From assembly GCA_030015575.1 (NCBI GenBank), contig CM057339.1, positions 778,798,809 through 778,862,808 of the forward strand: a stretch of DNA of 64,000 nt, read 5' to 3'. This document shows, in pieces, positions 1 to 9,371 of this stretch (its first letter is position 1; the number at the start of each line of letters is the position of its first letter). The position numbers were made by a program, and so were the translations under genes. Origin of the DNA: Agapanthus africanus. Lineage: Eukaryota > Streptophyta > Magnoliopsida > Asparagales > Amaryllidaceae. The notes beneath the pieces are model-generated. The model searched no databases and was not told the origin of the DNA. It worked only from the letters and a program-made list of their open reading frames with translations.

Positions 1-70
1 TTGAGAGATGAAAATCTCTCAACCCTTTCTTGCCCATCACATATTTTTATAGGACTCCATGCATACATAC
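1..70. other. flank left of Tat-B copy 1
   Basis: Seventy bases outside the first LTR. They do not match the corresponding left flank of Tat-B copy 2 (before 51027), and that difference is how the LTR edge was placed. An inverted pair GAGAGAT/ATCTCTC lies at about 3-20. CATAC at 66-70 would be the target-site duplication, but its partner at the other end of the element is not present. Confidence 0.5.
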
Positions 71-667
71 TGTTCCCCTCCGAACGGACACGCGGGACGT
101 GGGACGTCTCGCCTGAGGTTCGGGGCAGATGCCAATAGGTGCTATCCGTCCACCTCTCCGAGGATGCCAAGTTGATTTATGGCACCATGTCTCGAAGGTT
201 TAAACGGATGCGGCCGATGTAGCAGACTTCGTCAGATTCCCCCTCGTTTGAGGGGTTTTTGATTGTGGGGACGCTCTTCCCTGCAGGCGCAAGCCCCTGC
301 AGTTAATTACGCTACCGCATCGCGGTAACAACTTTCTCCTTCTCCAGATGGTCACTTCGTGTCGTGTGTTTTTGTTTTATGTTTTATTGCCCGTGGATCG
401 TTTACGGAGACTGAGTTATGTCGTCGCCCGTAGGGCGTGAACTAGTCCAAATCCGAGTTATCTTAGATTTGGGTTTGGGGGTTTTGTTTGAGGATACGTT
501 AGCCACGCTTGAGGCTAAGATCAACTCAAACATTTGTTAAGGACACGTTAGTCTAGTTTAAGACTAAGATCAACTTAACGGGATCGTTTAGATCCGACAA
601 AGGAGCGTTTGGACTCCGTCGTTCCAGTTTTAGGGACATAGTGGTCCATCGTATGTGTGTGGCCGTC

Positions 668-740
668 GGGACCCGTCACCTCTCTGACGACGTTGAAGGA
701 TTACAACGACGGGTGTCAGAGGGGTTCAGAGATGTACCCT
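668..740. repeat. 73-bp hairpin module, copy a
   Basis: Begins GGGACCCGTCACC and ends GATGTACCC. Outer arms CCTCTCTGAC and GTCAGAGG pair around inner arms CGTTG/CAACG. Related modules lie at 1402, 9187, 51965 and 61732. Compared with them the outer stem has C for T on the left arm and G for A on the right, a compensated change. It lies in the U5 side of the LTR. Confidence 0.6.
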
Positions 741-859
741 CGAGCCAGAGTCAATTGGGGGGATTCGTAGTCCAGTCTGCTTGAAGGTTTAAGGATTCGT
801 TAGCCATCTTTGAGGCTAAGATCAACTTAAACGGGACCGTTTAGATCCGACAAAAGAGC

Positions 860-1050
860 ATATAGGGGCTCTATTGTTCTAGTTTAGGGACATTGCGGTC
901 CGTGGGTAGTTTAAGGACATTGCGGTCCGTGGGTAGTTTAAGGACATTGCGGTCCATGGGTAGTTTAAGGACATTGCGGTCCATGGTTAGTTTTAAGACA
1001 TCTCGGTCAAGGTTAAGGACGTCGTAGTCCATGGGTTTAAGGACTCCACA
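860..1050. repeat. 27-bp tandem repeats in LTR
   Basis: About five units of a 27-bp repeat with core AGGACATTGCGGTCC. The same monomer family recurs in the interior (12441-12600, 9060-9370, 61430-61925) and in the second LTR (51590-51945). The minus frame happens to stay open because 27 is divisible by three; I do not regard it as a gene. Confidence 0.75.
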
Positions 1051-1052
1051 GT

Positions 1053-1366
1053 ATGGTATGTGCTCTGGATGCTTCACACGGGTTCACTGCCGTGCTTGGC
1101 GAGGACCAGGCTCCGCTCTGGGCGTTTTCCGCGGGGTCAAGGAGTGACGTTATCCGCGTTCCACGTAACCAGGAATTTTGCACTAGATTCTTCACACGGG
1201 TTCACTGCCGCGTTAGGCGAGGACTAGGCTCCGCTCTGGATGCTTCACACGGGTTCACTGCCGTGCTCTGCGAGGACCAGGATCCGCTCTGGACGTTTTC
1301 CACAGGGTCAAAGAGTGACGTTATCCGCGTTCCACGTAACCAGGAATTTTGCATTAGACATGGGTT
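1053..1366. repeat. 171-bp-family repeat block inside the LTR
   Basis: Just under two units of the repeat that forms the large array at 9372-10526, starting GGATGCTTCACACGGG. Each unit combines a 53-bp piece with a 118-bp piece. The block is absent at the equivalent place in LTR copy 2 and so explains part of the length difference. Confidence 0.75.
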
Positions 1367-1401
1367 TAAGGACCCCACAGTCCATATCATGAGTGGTCAT
1401 C

Positions 1402-1474
1402 GGGACCCGTCACCTCTTTGAAGACATTGAGGGATTACAATGCCAAGTATCAAAGGAGTGAAGAGATGTACCCT
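1402..1474. repeat. 73-bp hairpin module, copy b
   Basis: Same module as at 668. Here the inner stem is CATTG/CAATG instead of CGTTG/CAACG, a paired G-to-A and C-to-T change that keeps the stem. The outer arms read CACCTCTTTGA and TCAAAGGAGTG. Confidence 0.65.
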
Positions 1475-1679
1475 AGAACCGGAATGGCTTGAGTAGTCCC
1501 TGGCCCAATTTGGGGTCAAGACTAATTAATTATGTTATGAGCCCACTGGCCCAGTTAATCACGAATTGAGGACTTATGGCCAGCTTGGGCTAAGTCCAGT
1601 CAGGTCTGGAATATTGGCTTCTTGTTGGTCCATTGAGGGAGAGGCTTTGCCTCTATCCCTTTAGCCAATCGGGCCAAAG

Positions 1680-1980
1680 CCTAGTGTTAAACACTACAGA
1701 GCAATCAGTGTTGAACACTGGGAATGAGGTTGACAAGTTAGTGTTTAACACTAGAAGATAATTGGTGTTAAACACCAGCGACAAGGCTTTTAAATTAGTG
1801 TTAAACACTAAAACAGATCGGTATCAAGCACTGGCAACTGAGCCCTCAAATTAGTGTTAAACACTAAGGTAGTCAGTGTTGAACACTGCAAGTAAAGTTT
1901 TTTGATTAGTGTTGAACACTAAGGCCCAACAGTTGTTCTAACACTGGATTCGGGAGTTTCGATTTAGTGTTAAACACTAA
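1680..1980. repeat. array of GTGTT-R-AACAC palindromes
   Basis: About ten short inverted repeats in 300 bp, for example TAGTGTTAAACACTA at 1682-1696, alternating with CAGTGTTGAACACTG forms. The arms are perfect around a single central purine, and spacing is roughly 25-35 bp. Copy 2 has a shorter array of the same kind at 52243-52350. Confidence 0.85.
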
Positions 1981-1987
1981 GGCAAGA

Positions 1988-2202
1988 GGGGTCACGTGGC
2001 AACACGTGAGAGCGCCCTCCCTTCATTGATTCTGTTGAGATTATCGCATTTTTCAGAGTATCACGTGCCCTCACGTGATGGGTATTCAAATGCTTATATG
2101 TTAACGCTTCTGCCGAGGGTCACGTGGGTCACGTGAGGCACTGCCTCAAAGGGCTTTCTGTAGATCTTTTGGGGGGGTCATGTGGTGACACGTGACTTCT
2201 CT
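1988..2202. repeat. CACGTG inverted pairs, U5/R side
   Basis: Four diverged inverted pairs of (T)CACGTG separated by a few bases, with one arm decayed to CATGTG. They resemble the larger cluster at 3235-3672. CACGTG is the plant G-box core bound by bZIP and bHLH factors; function here is inference. Confidence 0.6.
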
Positions 2203-2239
2203 TTTCTGTGGTTGTTTAGAAGATCTGTTAATCCCTTTC

Positions 2240-2790
2240 AGGAATTAAATTCCTCGTAGGGTTGAACCCTGACAATAATTTCAAAGGAATTAAATTCCTA
2301 GTTTCTTTTGAAGAGTCGAACTCTGAATTTTCTGTAGGAATTAAATTCCTTATATATGTGAAGAACTGAATAGGGTTAAACCCTAATAAAAGCTTTTAAG
2401 GAATTGAACTCCCATTCTCTGTTAAATTATGATTAAGGGAATTAAATTCCCGCTGTTTCAACAGAACTAGGTTCTTAATTAGGGTTAAACCCTGTTTCTC
2501 TTTGTTCTGAAGGAATTAAATTCCCATGATACAGGGTCAAGCCCTAATTTTATTTTAAAGGAATTGAATTCCTATAGTTCTGCGAGAATTAAATTCTCAT
2601 GCTTGCATTCCCTCTCTATGTTTTGGATCTGCATGGCAGGATCTCAACCCATCGAGAATTAAATTCTCAACTTCAAGGGGAGATGTGCTCTTTACAGATC
2701 CTCTATCAAAGAGAGAAGAAATATGTTCTTCTGTTTCATATATCAGAGTTAAACTCTGTTGAGAATTGAATTCTCTTTCTTTCAGAAAGC
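2240..2790. repeat. palindrome array: GGAATT-A-AATTCC, AGGGTT-R-AACCCT, GAGAATT-A-AATTCTC
   Basis: Dense run of 13-15 bp palindromes with one central base, for example AGGAATTAAATTCCT at 2240-2254 and AGGGTTGAACCCT at 2258-2270. Copy 2 has the array at 52624-53165. At the first orthologous position copy 2 reads AAGAATTAAATTCTT, so both arms changed together. Confidence 0.85.
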
Positions 2791-2908
2791 CTTCCCTTTC
2801 TTACCTAGGGTTTTCTTTTGCAGAAGATCCAAGTTCCTTCAAAGTATCAAGGCTCTCTCCTTTTTCTTCCCTCTGCGTATGTATGTATATTTTGTGTCTC
2901 CAGGCTCC

Positions 2909-2916
2909 TATTTATA
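2909..2916 (-). promoter_or_regulatory. TATA box of the LTR promoter (minus strand)
   Basis: TATAAATA on the minus strand, itself inside an inverted repeat CTCCTA/TAGGAG. Conserved in LTR copy 2 at 53310-53317. The position divides U3 (right, to 3649) from R-U5 (left) for a minus-strand element. Assigned by motif and context only. Confidence 0.6.
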
Positions 2917-3234
2917 GGAGAAGCAGCCGAATCAATCAGTTTTCGATGAATCTTCATTGAGAGATTTGATTTGCATCCTTCATTCGTTCTGGACCTTTGG
3001 ATTATTAGGTTAATTTTATTCACCATTGGATTTTAAATCCAGAGATTCTCCTTTGTTATTTTGGTTACATTTAAGGGGGAAATCTTTCCAAACCCGAGAT
3101 TTTCCATAGATAGATGATATTTAATCATCTCTGAATCTTTAATTTGATTGGTCCCAGATAATCACTCTCCTTTGGAAAGATTCAAATTTCCTTCAGAATT
3201 TAATTCTGTCGTCAAAAATGGGCTTTGAAAGCCG

Positions 3235-3672
3235 GTCACGTGTGACCACGTGACCCATGGTCACGTGTAGACACGTGACCCTCTTTGGAATGAAGAATCC
3301 TCTTTCTTTCTGCGCTGTCTTCTGGTTGCTGTTTTAGCCATCACGTGTTAACACGTGACCATTGGTCACGTGTGAGCACGTGACCCCCTGTTAGGAGCCC
3401 CTTTCCTTGACTCAACTGTAGCACGGGTCCTCTCCTTTGAGCGTCACGTGCCAACACGTGACCTCATCTGAAGCCCTTTTTCTTGACTTGATTAAGCAAC
3501 CTTTTCTCTGACTTGATCAGGGAATCAATGAGCCCTTTTCCGCTGTTTTCAGTCACGTGTCAACACGTGACTGCTGGTCACGTGTGAGCACGTGACCCCT
3601 CTTTCTGAAGCTTTTCCCATAAGCTTTTCTGATTTTAAATCAGGAAACAAATGCCCCCACAGCGTTGTTCTC
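3235..3672. promoter_or_regulatory. G-box cluster in U3
   Basis: About 15 CACGTG cores, mostly in pairs of the form GTCACGTG-N4-CACGTGAC, with the four spacer bases varying between pairs. The cluster lies between a minus-strand TATA box (2909) and a plus-strand TATA box (3762), so it could serve both directions. Copy 2 keeps a smaller cluster at 53636-53775. The G-box role in light, ABA or stress control is known for plant promoters; its activity here is inferred. Confidence 0.65.
3650..3664 (-). other. polypurine tract of Tat-B copy 1
   Basis: Minus-strand sequence CGCTGTGGGGGCATT abuts the LTR start TGTTTCC. It matches the same position in copy 2 (53818-53832) and resembles the Tat-A tract at 49581. 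This primes plus-strand DNA synthesis in LTR elements. Confidence 0.7.
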
Positions 3673-3761
3673 ACGTGTCTGCACATGAGTGCAACGCTGT
3701 CATCTTTGTGACCGTTGGATTCATTTAGGGATTTGGGAGATGAAACGTTTCCATTGTTTTC

Positions 3762-3769
3762 TATAAATA
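3762..3769 (+). promoter_or_regulatory. TATA box of the antisense PMD-like gene
   Basis: TATAAATA on the plus strand, about 25-35 bp upstream of a pyrimidine-rich candidate start region (about 3790-3830) and just downstream of the U3 G-box cluster. Copy 2 keeps TATAAATG at 53922-53929. It lies inside the element but reads against pol. Confidence 0.6.
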
Positions 3770-3791
3770 CCGCTGTCTCTTCATAGGAGCC

Positions 3792-4580
3792 TTCACTCTG
3801 CTCATCTTCTTCCTCTGAGAACTTTTTCTTTGAGAATTTAATTCTCGCTTTCAGAGCTTAGTTCTCTGTCTTGACATTTTCCAGAGTTTAACTCTGTTGG
3901 CGGATCCCTTTTCCTCAGGTAATAATGTTGAACGGCCAAAGCGCCTTCGTCTTTAAAAGGACTCTATGGATTTTAAATCCGCATTAAGGGTTTCGCAGAG
4001 AACCCATTTTTCTTCAAGTTTTTCCATAAGAACAGGAAACCACCTAACTTTCGAACTGTAGATCTCTTAGGGTTTAGGTGATCTTTGGGGAGATGATGAT
4101 GGCGTTTCAACCCATGGAATTTAATTCCATCAAAAATATTTCTGGGAATTTAATTCCCTTTTTCCTAATAAGGAATTTAATTCCTATGAAGAACTCAGTT
4201 TCTTCGCATGGAGGCTTCCTGAGGTCTCCTGGCCCTAGGCGGTTCTTCCTGCAATTAATGCGATGGGCACTTTGTAATGATGTCTTTTGGTGGGATTTTA
4301 ATTCCTTTGATTTTGCTAGATTCATTGTAGAGCCCGAGACAGCTTCTGTTGGGGGAAAATGTGCATGGTCGTCACTCTTTGAGGATATTCCCTTTGTTTT
4401 ATTGTAACGCTGTGGCCCCATTATTAATGAGCCGTCATTCGGATTCTGTGGGACCCATATGTTTTGTAGCCAATGACTCCAAAAAACCATGCTGTTGCTT
4501 TCTTTAACTAGTCTTCATGTTTATGCATGAATATACGTTGCTGACTTTTCTTCTAACGGTCTTTCTTTATTGGATTTCAG
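3792..4580 (+). other. non-coding exon 1 and 5' UTR intron of the PMD-like gene
   Basis: Predicted 5' UTR exon about 3792-3918 ending CAG, with donor GTAATA at 3919 and acceptor TGGATTTCAG at 4571-4580, five bases before the chosen start codon. The donor is conserved in copy 2 (CAG before GTAATG, about 54084). The exon carries palindromes such as GAGAATTTAATTCTC and CAGAGTTTAACTCTG, so a transcript would start with several small hairpins. More palindromes (about 4110-4190) lie in the intron. The start of transcription is a guess from the TATA box. Confidence 0.5.
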
Positions 4581-4585
4581 GTGCG

Positions 4586-7500
4586 ATGGCTTCTGTTCCG
4601 CGCTTTCCCTTTTCTCGCTCAGAGGCTGCTTTTCCTCAGTCGCCGTCTGATGAGGAAGCGATGGCGATGATTCGGGCCCATGACCCGAACTGCACCAATC
4701 TTCTTCAATGGGGACCTTGGTACAATCAGATTATTCAGGGTCGCCGGAGCTTTCTTTGCGCGGTGCCGACGGAGCCCACTTTCCCATTTTTACCGATGGA
4801 TCCTCCGAGGACAGCTTTTGCTGTGGAAATGCCCAACTGGACTCCAACGGGGAGGCTGGAGCCTTCGACGACCAGCATTCCGAACCATCCGATTCCAGCC
4901 ATAGACATCTTGGGACGGCGTATCTGCCAGGGTGAGGCCCACCCGTGGGGGCAAATTTATAAGATAGGGCTCACTCCTAGGCATCCTACGGGCTACCTTC
5001 TCTGGGCTCGTTACATCCTTTCTGCCCATCGGGCGCGGTTGCAGAAAGTCGGGCTCTACCAGGCCGTATACGCGTCGCTATTCCATTATAAGTCCCCGCA
5101 TGCCTGGTGGGTCAAGGCGTTTTTGAACCAGTGGAATCTTCCCACTAATACTTTCATTCTGGGAGATCGCGAGGTTTCGATTTCTCTGGCTGAATTCTAT
5201 GATATCTCGGGGTTGCCGATAAGGGGTAATCTGTATGAGGAGCTGTTGCCTCCTGACGAGTATGTTTTTGAGCCCGAGCCCACCCCAGTTGACGGCCTGT
5301 CTGCTGAGAATGCTATTCGCCACAAGCGTCCCAGTTTAATTAAGGCCCTAGGCATCTTCGACCGATTGTTCACCGAGTCCGAGGAGCAGGGCGTTACTTT
5401 CAAGAGCTTCATTGCTTGTTTCATTCATGAGGACGCCTTATCGAAGACAGCCCCGAAGTTTGCCAACATTGGGGACCCCTTTGGATTTGGCCCGAAGAGG
5501 TTGCCGACCAACGAATCAGATCTCCCTCAGTATTACATCCCTATTATATCGCCAATATCTTTTGAATCCATTGCTGCCCCAGGCATGGACGAGGAGACGT
5601 TCTTTGTGGGGTTTGTTAGCGTCTGGCTCAGTTGGTTCGTTATCCCCATGCATCGCCGCTTCATGAGAGCCTCGGTCATCTACCCGGCTCATCGTATTGC
5701 TGAGGGGATGCGGTTGGCCATCGGCATCCCGGCCTTAGCGCACCTCTATAATGGATTGGGCACCGCAGCTAACACCTCTACGCCTGGCGTGGACGTAGTG
5801 AACTTTTCGCTTCATTATTTCACGTCATGGATCGAAATGCATGTGCTGGGGTCTTTTGCTATGCATCAGAGACCCGCTTTTTACGACGCCTATACCTTCC
5901 CGCGACTTATGCGACTAGTGGGTGCTTCTGCTGCCGATCCAACTCAATTTGGGGCTATTCGGGTGCTGATTTCCCCTCACGCCACCGCCGGCGGGTTAGT
6001 TTTTAATGATCGGGTTCTGTCTTCTCCTTCGGGTCCCGTTCAGCAACTTTGGGACCAGTCAAAGGACAACGTGCCTTCTCTGAAGCCCCGAGAGGCCACG
6101 CATTTGTATTCAATTAGACCGGGCTACTTGGTGTTTCGCCAGGATAGTGCAGCTCTTTTTATGCGGTACAATCCGCATCGATTTGCCCGGCAGCTTGGAT
6201 ACGACCAGGGTGTTCCCTTTGAGGCTTTCATAGTCGCCCCGATCCCTTCGCTCGACGCTGTTCGCGATGCCGCTCATCATTTTGTAAGGTTGAACACCGG
6301 CTCTCATTTCATGGTCCCCGAAGCCGAGTACATGCCCCGATGCGTAGGTGCATTTACGGGCTGGTATCTTCATCGAATCACCCCAATTATTGCTGAAGAA
6401 AGAAGGGTTCTTCTTGGTCACGACTCCCCTCCTCAGGTTTCGGGAGCTAAGCTGCGACCAAGGGTTCCAGTCCGCTTCCCTTTGAGGGAGATTGGCGCCG
6501 CCCTCATTCCGGGGGAGTCAGGGGTAGATCTTACTCCGACAGCTGGTATGCCTTTGGGTTCCCGATCGCGAGGTAGACGGGCTCCAGTAGTAGCACCTCT
6601 GCCGGTAGCGGCACCGTCCCCCGTGGCGTCGACGACGGCGATGTCGTCCTTGGTCGTGGCACCGAGTGAGAGTAACAGGGACGAGGGCGTTGAAGGCGAT
6701 GTGGGCCAGCGTCGCCCTAAGGCTTCGCGAGGGAGGAAGCGGTCATCTTCAGCGACCGGTTCTGGGTCTAAACGGTGGAGGAAAGCGGCTACCGCCCCGC
6801 TTGATTCCGTGGTGGAGTTTGAGCCCATCCTTGAAGACGAACCCTTGGCCTTGCAAGAGTCAAACGCTGGACTTCTCTTCCCGAGTTCGGCTGATGAGGA
6901 GGCTGCACAGTTGGCTGAAGCCATACGGCGTTCAAAAGACGCGTCCCATAACGCTAAGGTTCCAAAGAAGTCTTATCCCGCTGTAATTTTTTACGAGGAC
7001 CCTTCGTGGATTCGGTGGCGATTTATCGGCCCTTTGGAGGAATGGGGGGAAAGGGCTTTGAAGCAGGCCGCTTCAGAAGACGCAGCTGATGCACTTTCTT
7101 TATGGACCGGCGGTCATGAGTCTACCCTTGAACCTCGGCGAGCTTATCTCCTTGAGAAGGAGAAGCGGCTTGAAGAAGTCATATTGAGGGCTTCTTTGCG
7201 TATAGGTATGTTGTGCTTATTCTGTAATCTTTTCGATTATTTATGCTCGTGGGTATGTATCATTATTTTTGTTTGAATCGTGCAGAATCTTCGACGCTAG
7301 GGGAGCTCCCTACTGGCCCATGAAAGCTAAAGCCCGCCGAAGTTCTTAATGAAGCTTTGCCGGATGTGGAGAGGGCTGATGAGGCTGCTCCTTTCATGAT
7401 AGAACCTCCAGCGGCGGTTCTTGGTCAGGGAGTGCTTGCTCCTTTGGGGGATGCTCCCTTGGAGGCCGCCGCCCCAATGGCTATTACTAAGGCCGGCTCA

Positions 7501-8726
7501 AGGGATGGAAGCGAGGTAGTCGGGACTCCTCTCCCTTTGTTACAGCCTGAGGTCACGGCGGAGACCGTTGAAGCTGCTATCCCCCCGGCTCAGAATGGGA
7601 GGAGTGTTGAAGGTATCCCTCTGCGTTTTAATTTAGTAACCCCTTCATAGTCTGAAATCTTTTATCTTTCCCAGAATTGCGTGGTTTGGCAGCCACGATC
7701 GCGGATCTGTCGCCTCGTCAATCATTTCAGCGTTTATTGGAGATGGCAGCTCCGCAGGCGATCCCTCCTCAGCGTATTGTCCTTTCCTCTGGGCAAGGTT
7801 AGTGTCATTCGCCATTTTTTTTTTACCATAGCCTTGTTACTATTTTGCGAAATGACGTTGATGTCTCTTCTAGTTTTGGAAGTCGACGATGAGGTCGAGG
7901 TCGTTGAAGGGCCAGGGGAACCTTCAGCTCCTACTTGCATGACTGTCGGTGAGTGATATTTTATTATAGTCTCGTTCGTTCTGCGTCTAAGAGTTTTACC
8001 AACATTTGCCAAATTTGAACAGCCCTGCCAGTCTCCATGGCTTTGGAATCGCGCATTGTGATGCCGCCCGGCCCCTACGCTTTGCGGGCTTCAGAACGCT
8101 TGGCCCAATTGAGCCTTCTCTCTATATCTTCTTTCGTCGAGGAGCTCCGTGCTGGTAGTGCGACCACATCCGAAGCGTTTTCCGCTGAAGCTAACGGCTC
8201 TCTTCCTTTTCTCGCCACCTATCATAGCAAGGAGGTGGTGCGGGTCTGGGTGGAGTTCTGTAGGAAGGTGGAGGCTTGTTTGTATGCTCTTGAATGTTCT
8301 CGCCTTTCCTCGGAAGCCGTGGCTGCAAAAGCGGAGTTGCGAGGTCTGATAGCACGATGTGCGGCAAACATGACGTCATGTGAGAAGAGGCTTGGCCGCA
8401 AATTCTCGGAGAGGGAGCTAGCCTCTAAGGCGCTGGGCGAGCTTCAAGCCAATCTCACAGCCAGGGCCAATAAAGCGTATGAACTGTGGCGGGTGCTACA
8501 GGAATCCATCAAAGAGGTGGTGGCTCTCGATAAAGCCGCCACGTTCACTCGTGAGAGGGTCGAGGCTCATAAGGTCACCGATAAAGAGCTCGAAGCTCGG
8601 CTTGCTTCGTATCAGGCTCAGCAAGCTCAGGCGGAGGCTCGTCTTCTGGAGATCTTGCGTCATGAAGCCGTGGCTCAGCAACAGAACGATGAGCTGGTAA
8701 AATTATTGCACCGCCCGCCGGCTTAA
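4586..8726 (+). pseudogene. antisense cargo gene of Tat-B: PMD-like protein, five coding exons, one premature stop
   Basis: Chosen exons are 4586-7205, 7286-7612, 7675-7797, 7874-7948 and 8023-8726. All four introns are GT-AG and phase 1, and exon lengths sum to 3,849 nt, 1,283 codons including the stop. The ATG at 4586 follows the UTR intron acceptor; the longer ORF from 4517 would begin inside that intron. Residues about 155-480 resemble the plant mobile domain (aminotransferase-like) family: see the WWVKAFLNQWNL and ISLAEFYDISGLPI stretches. Residues about 690-740 are basic and could be a nuclear signal. The last exon is Ala/Glu/Gln-rich and likely coiled coil. An in-frame TGA at 7321-7323 (exon 3) would cut the protein at about 884 residues. 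Extra antisense ORFs between pol and the 3' LTR are known in Tat-lineage elements; function is unknown. Alternative: an independent host gene captured by the element. Confidence 0.65.
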
Positions 8727-8830
8727 GGACTTGTATCTTTTCTTCTTTTTTTTGTACATACTCATGGATAAGAGTATCCTTTCTTTTTGTTTCTTTCATA
8801 AATTGTACTTTGTATCCATTTTGGTTTATG

Positions 8831-8836
8831 AATAAA
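8831..8836 (+). terminator. AATAAA poly(A) signal for the PMD-like gene
   Basis: AATAAA about 105 bp after the TAA stop, in a T-rich 3' region. It fits the end of the antisense transcript. Copy 2 resumes similarity at about 8864, so its deletion removes the signal too. Confidence 0.5.
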
Positions 8837-8863
8837 AGATACAATTTTCCTCTCAATGATATG

Positions 8864-9371
8864 TCCCCTTGAATGCATTCTGCGGATACTATATCTTGAT
8901 CTCCTTGCCGGACATCGATGGCTTAGGGTTCAGGGTTAAGATCTGCTTCCTAAGACCTTTGCATTTTACGAGCCACGAGGGTCTCATAAGGAGTTTTCCT
9001 CCTGGTCGTGAGGACTTGTAAGTGCTGGATGCGGTTACCCTTGTCCGTGTTTTACGGAGTCAGGGGTTTCTCTAGATATTGTAGTTTAAAGACGTCGTGG
9101 TCAAGGTTAAGGACCTCATAGTCCGTGGTTTTAGGGACTCCACAGTCCGTGGATTTAGGGACTCCACAGTCCGGTGTTTGGTTGCAGGGACCCGTCACCT
9201 CTTTGAAGACGTTGAGGAATTACAACGCCAGGTATCAAAGGAGTGAAGAGATGTACCCTTAAACCGAGGCAAAAATCCGTAAGGAATAGGGGTGGTTGAT
9301 CGTTAGTTTTAAGACATCGCGGTCGAGGTTAAGGACGTTATAGTCCATGGATTTAGGGACTCCACAGTCCG
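8864..9371. repeat. Tat-B 3' untranslated region: module and 24-27 bp repeats
   Basis: Begins with ATTCTGCGGATA and ends before the 171-bp array. Matches copy 2 at about 54306-54520 plus 61322-61925, the two halves being separated there by a nested element. Contains monomers of about 24 bp (GGACTCCACAGTCC and relatives) and one 73-bp hairpin module. No gene seen. Confidence 0.7.
9187..9259. repeat. 73-bp hairpin module, copy c
   Basis: Interior copy of the module also found in both LTRs. Inner stem CGTTG/CAACG, outer arms TCACCTCTTTGA and TCAAAGGAGTGA. Confidence 0.65.

Larger units (their letters stand above)
71..3649 (-). mobile_element. 3' LTR of Tat-B copy 1 (Ty3/gypsy, Tat lineage)
   Basis: Long terminal repeat of 3.58 kb, starting TGTTCCCC and ending GGAAACA on the plus strand, so TG..CA on both strands. 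Similarity to a second copy (51027-53817) begins at TGTTCCCCTCC after unrelated flanks. On the minus strand a purine-rich tract (GTGGGGGCATT) directly precedes the LTR start, as expected of a 3' LTR of a minus-strand element. The LTR holds 27-bp repeats, a piece of the 171-bp repeat, two hairpin modules, palindrome arrays and CACGTG clusters. It is about 790 bp longer than copy 2, partly because of the repeat block at 860-1370. No 5' LTR of this copy is in the window, so its age cannot be judged. Confidence 0.8.

Noticed and set aside
4517-4585. Upstream ATG and hydrophobic leader of the PMD-like ORF as a signal peptide
   Set aside because: These codons lie in the predicted 5' UTR intron, whose acceptor CAG is at 4578-4580; the conserved-looking protein starts at 4586.
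6433-6924. 163-codon minus ORF opposite the PMD-like gene
   Set aside because: Shadow frame of a GC-rich coding exon.
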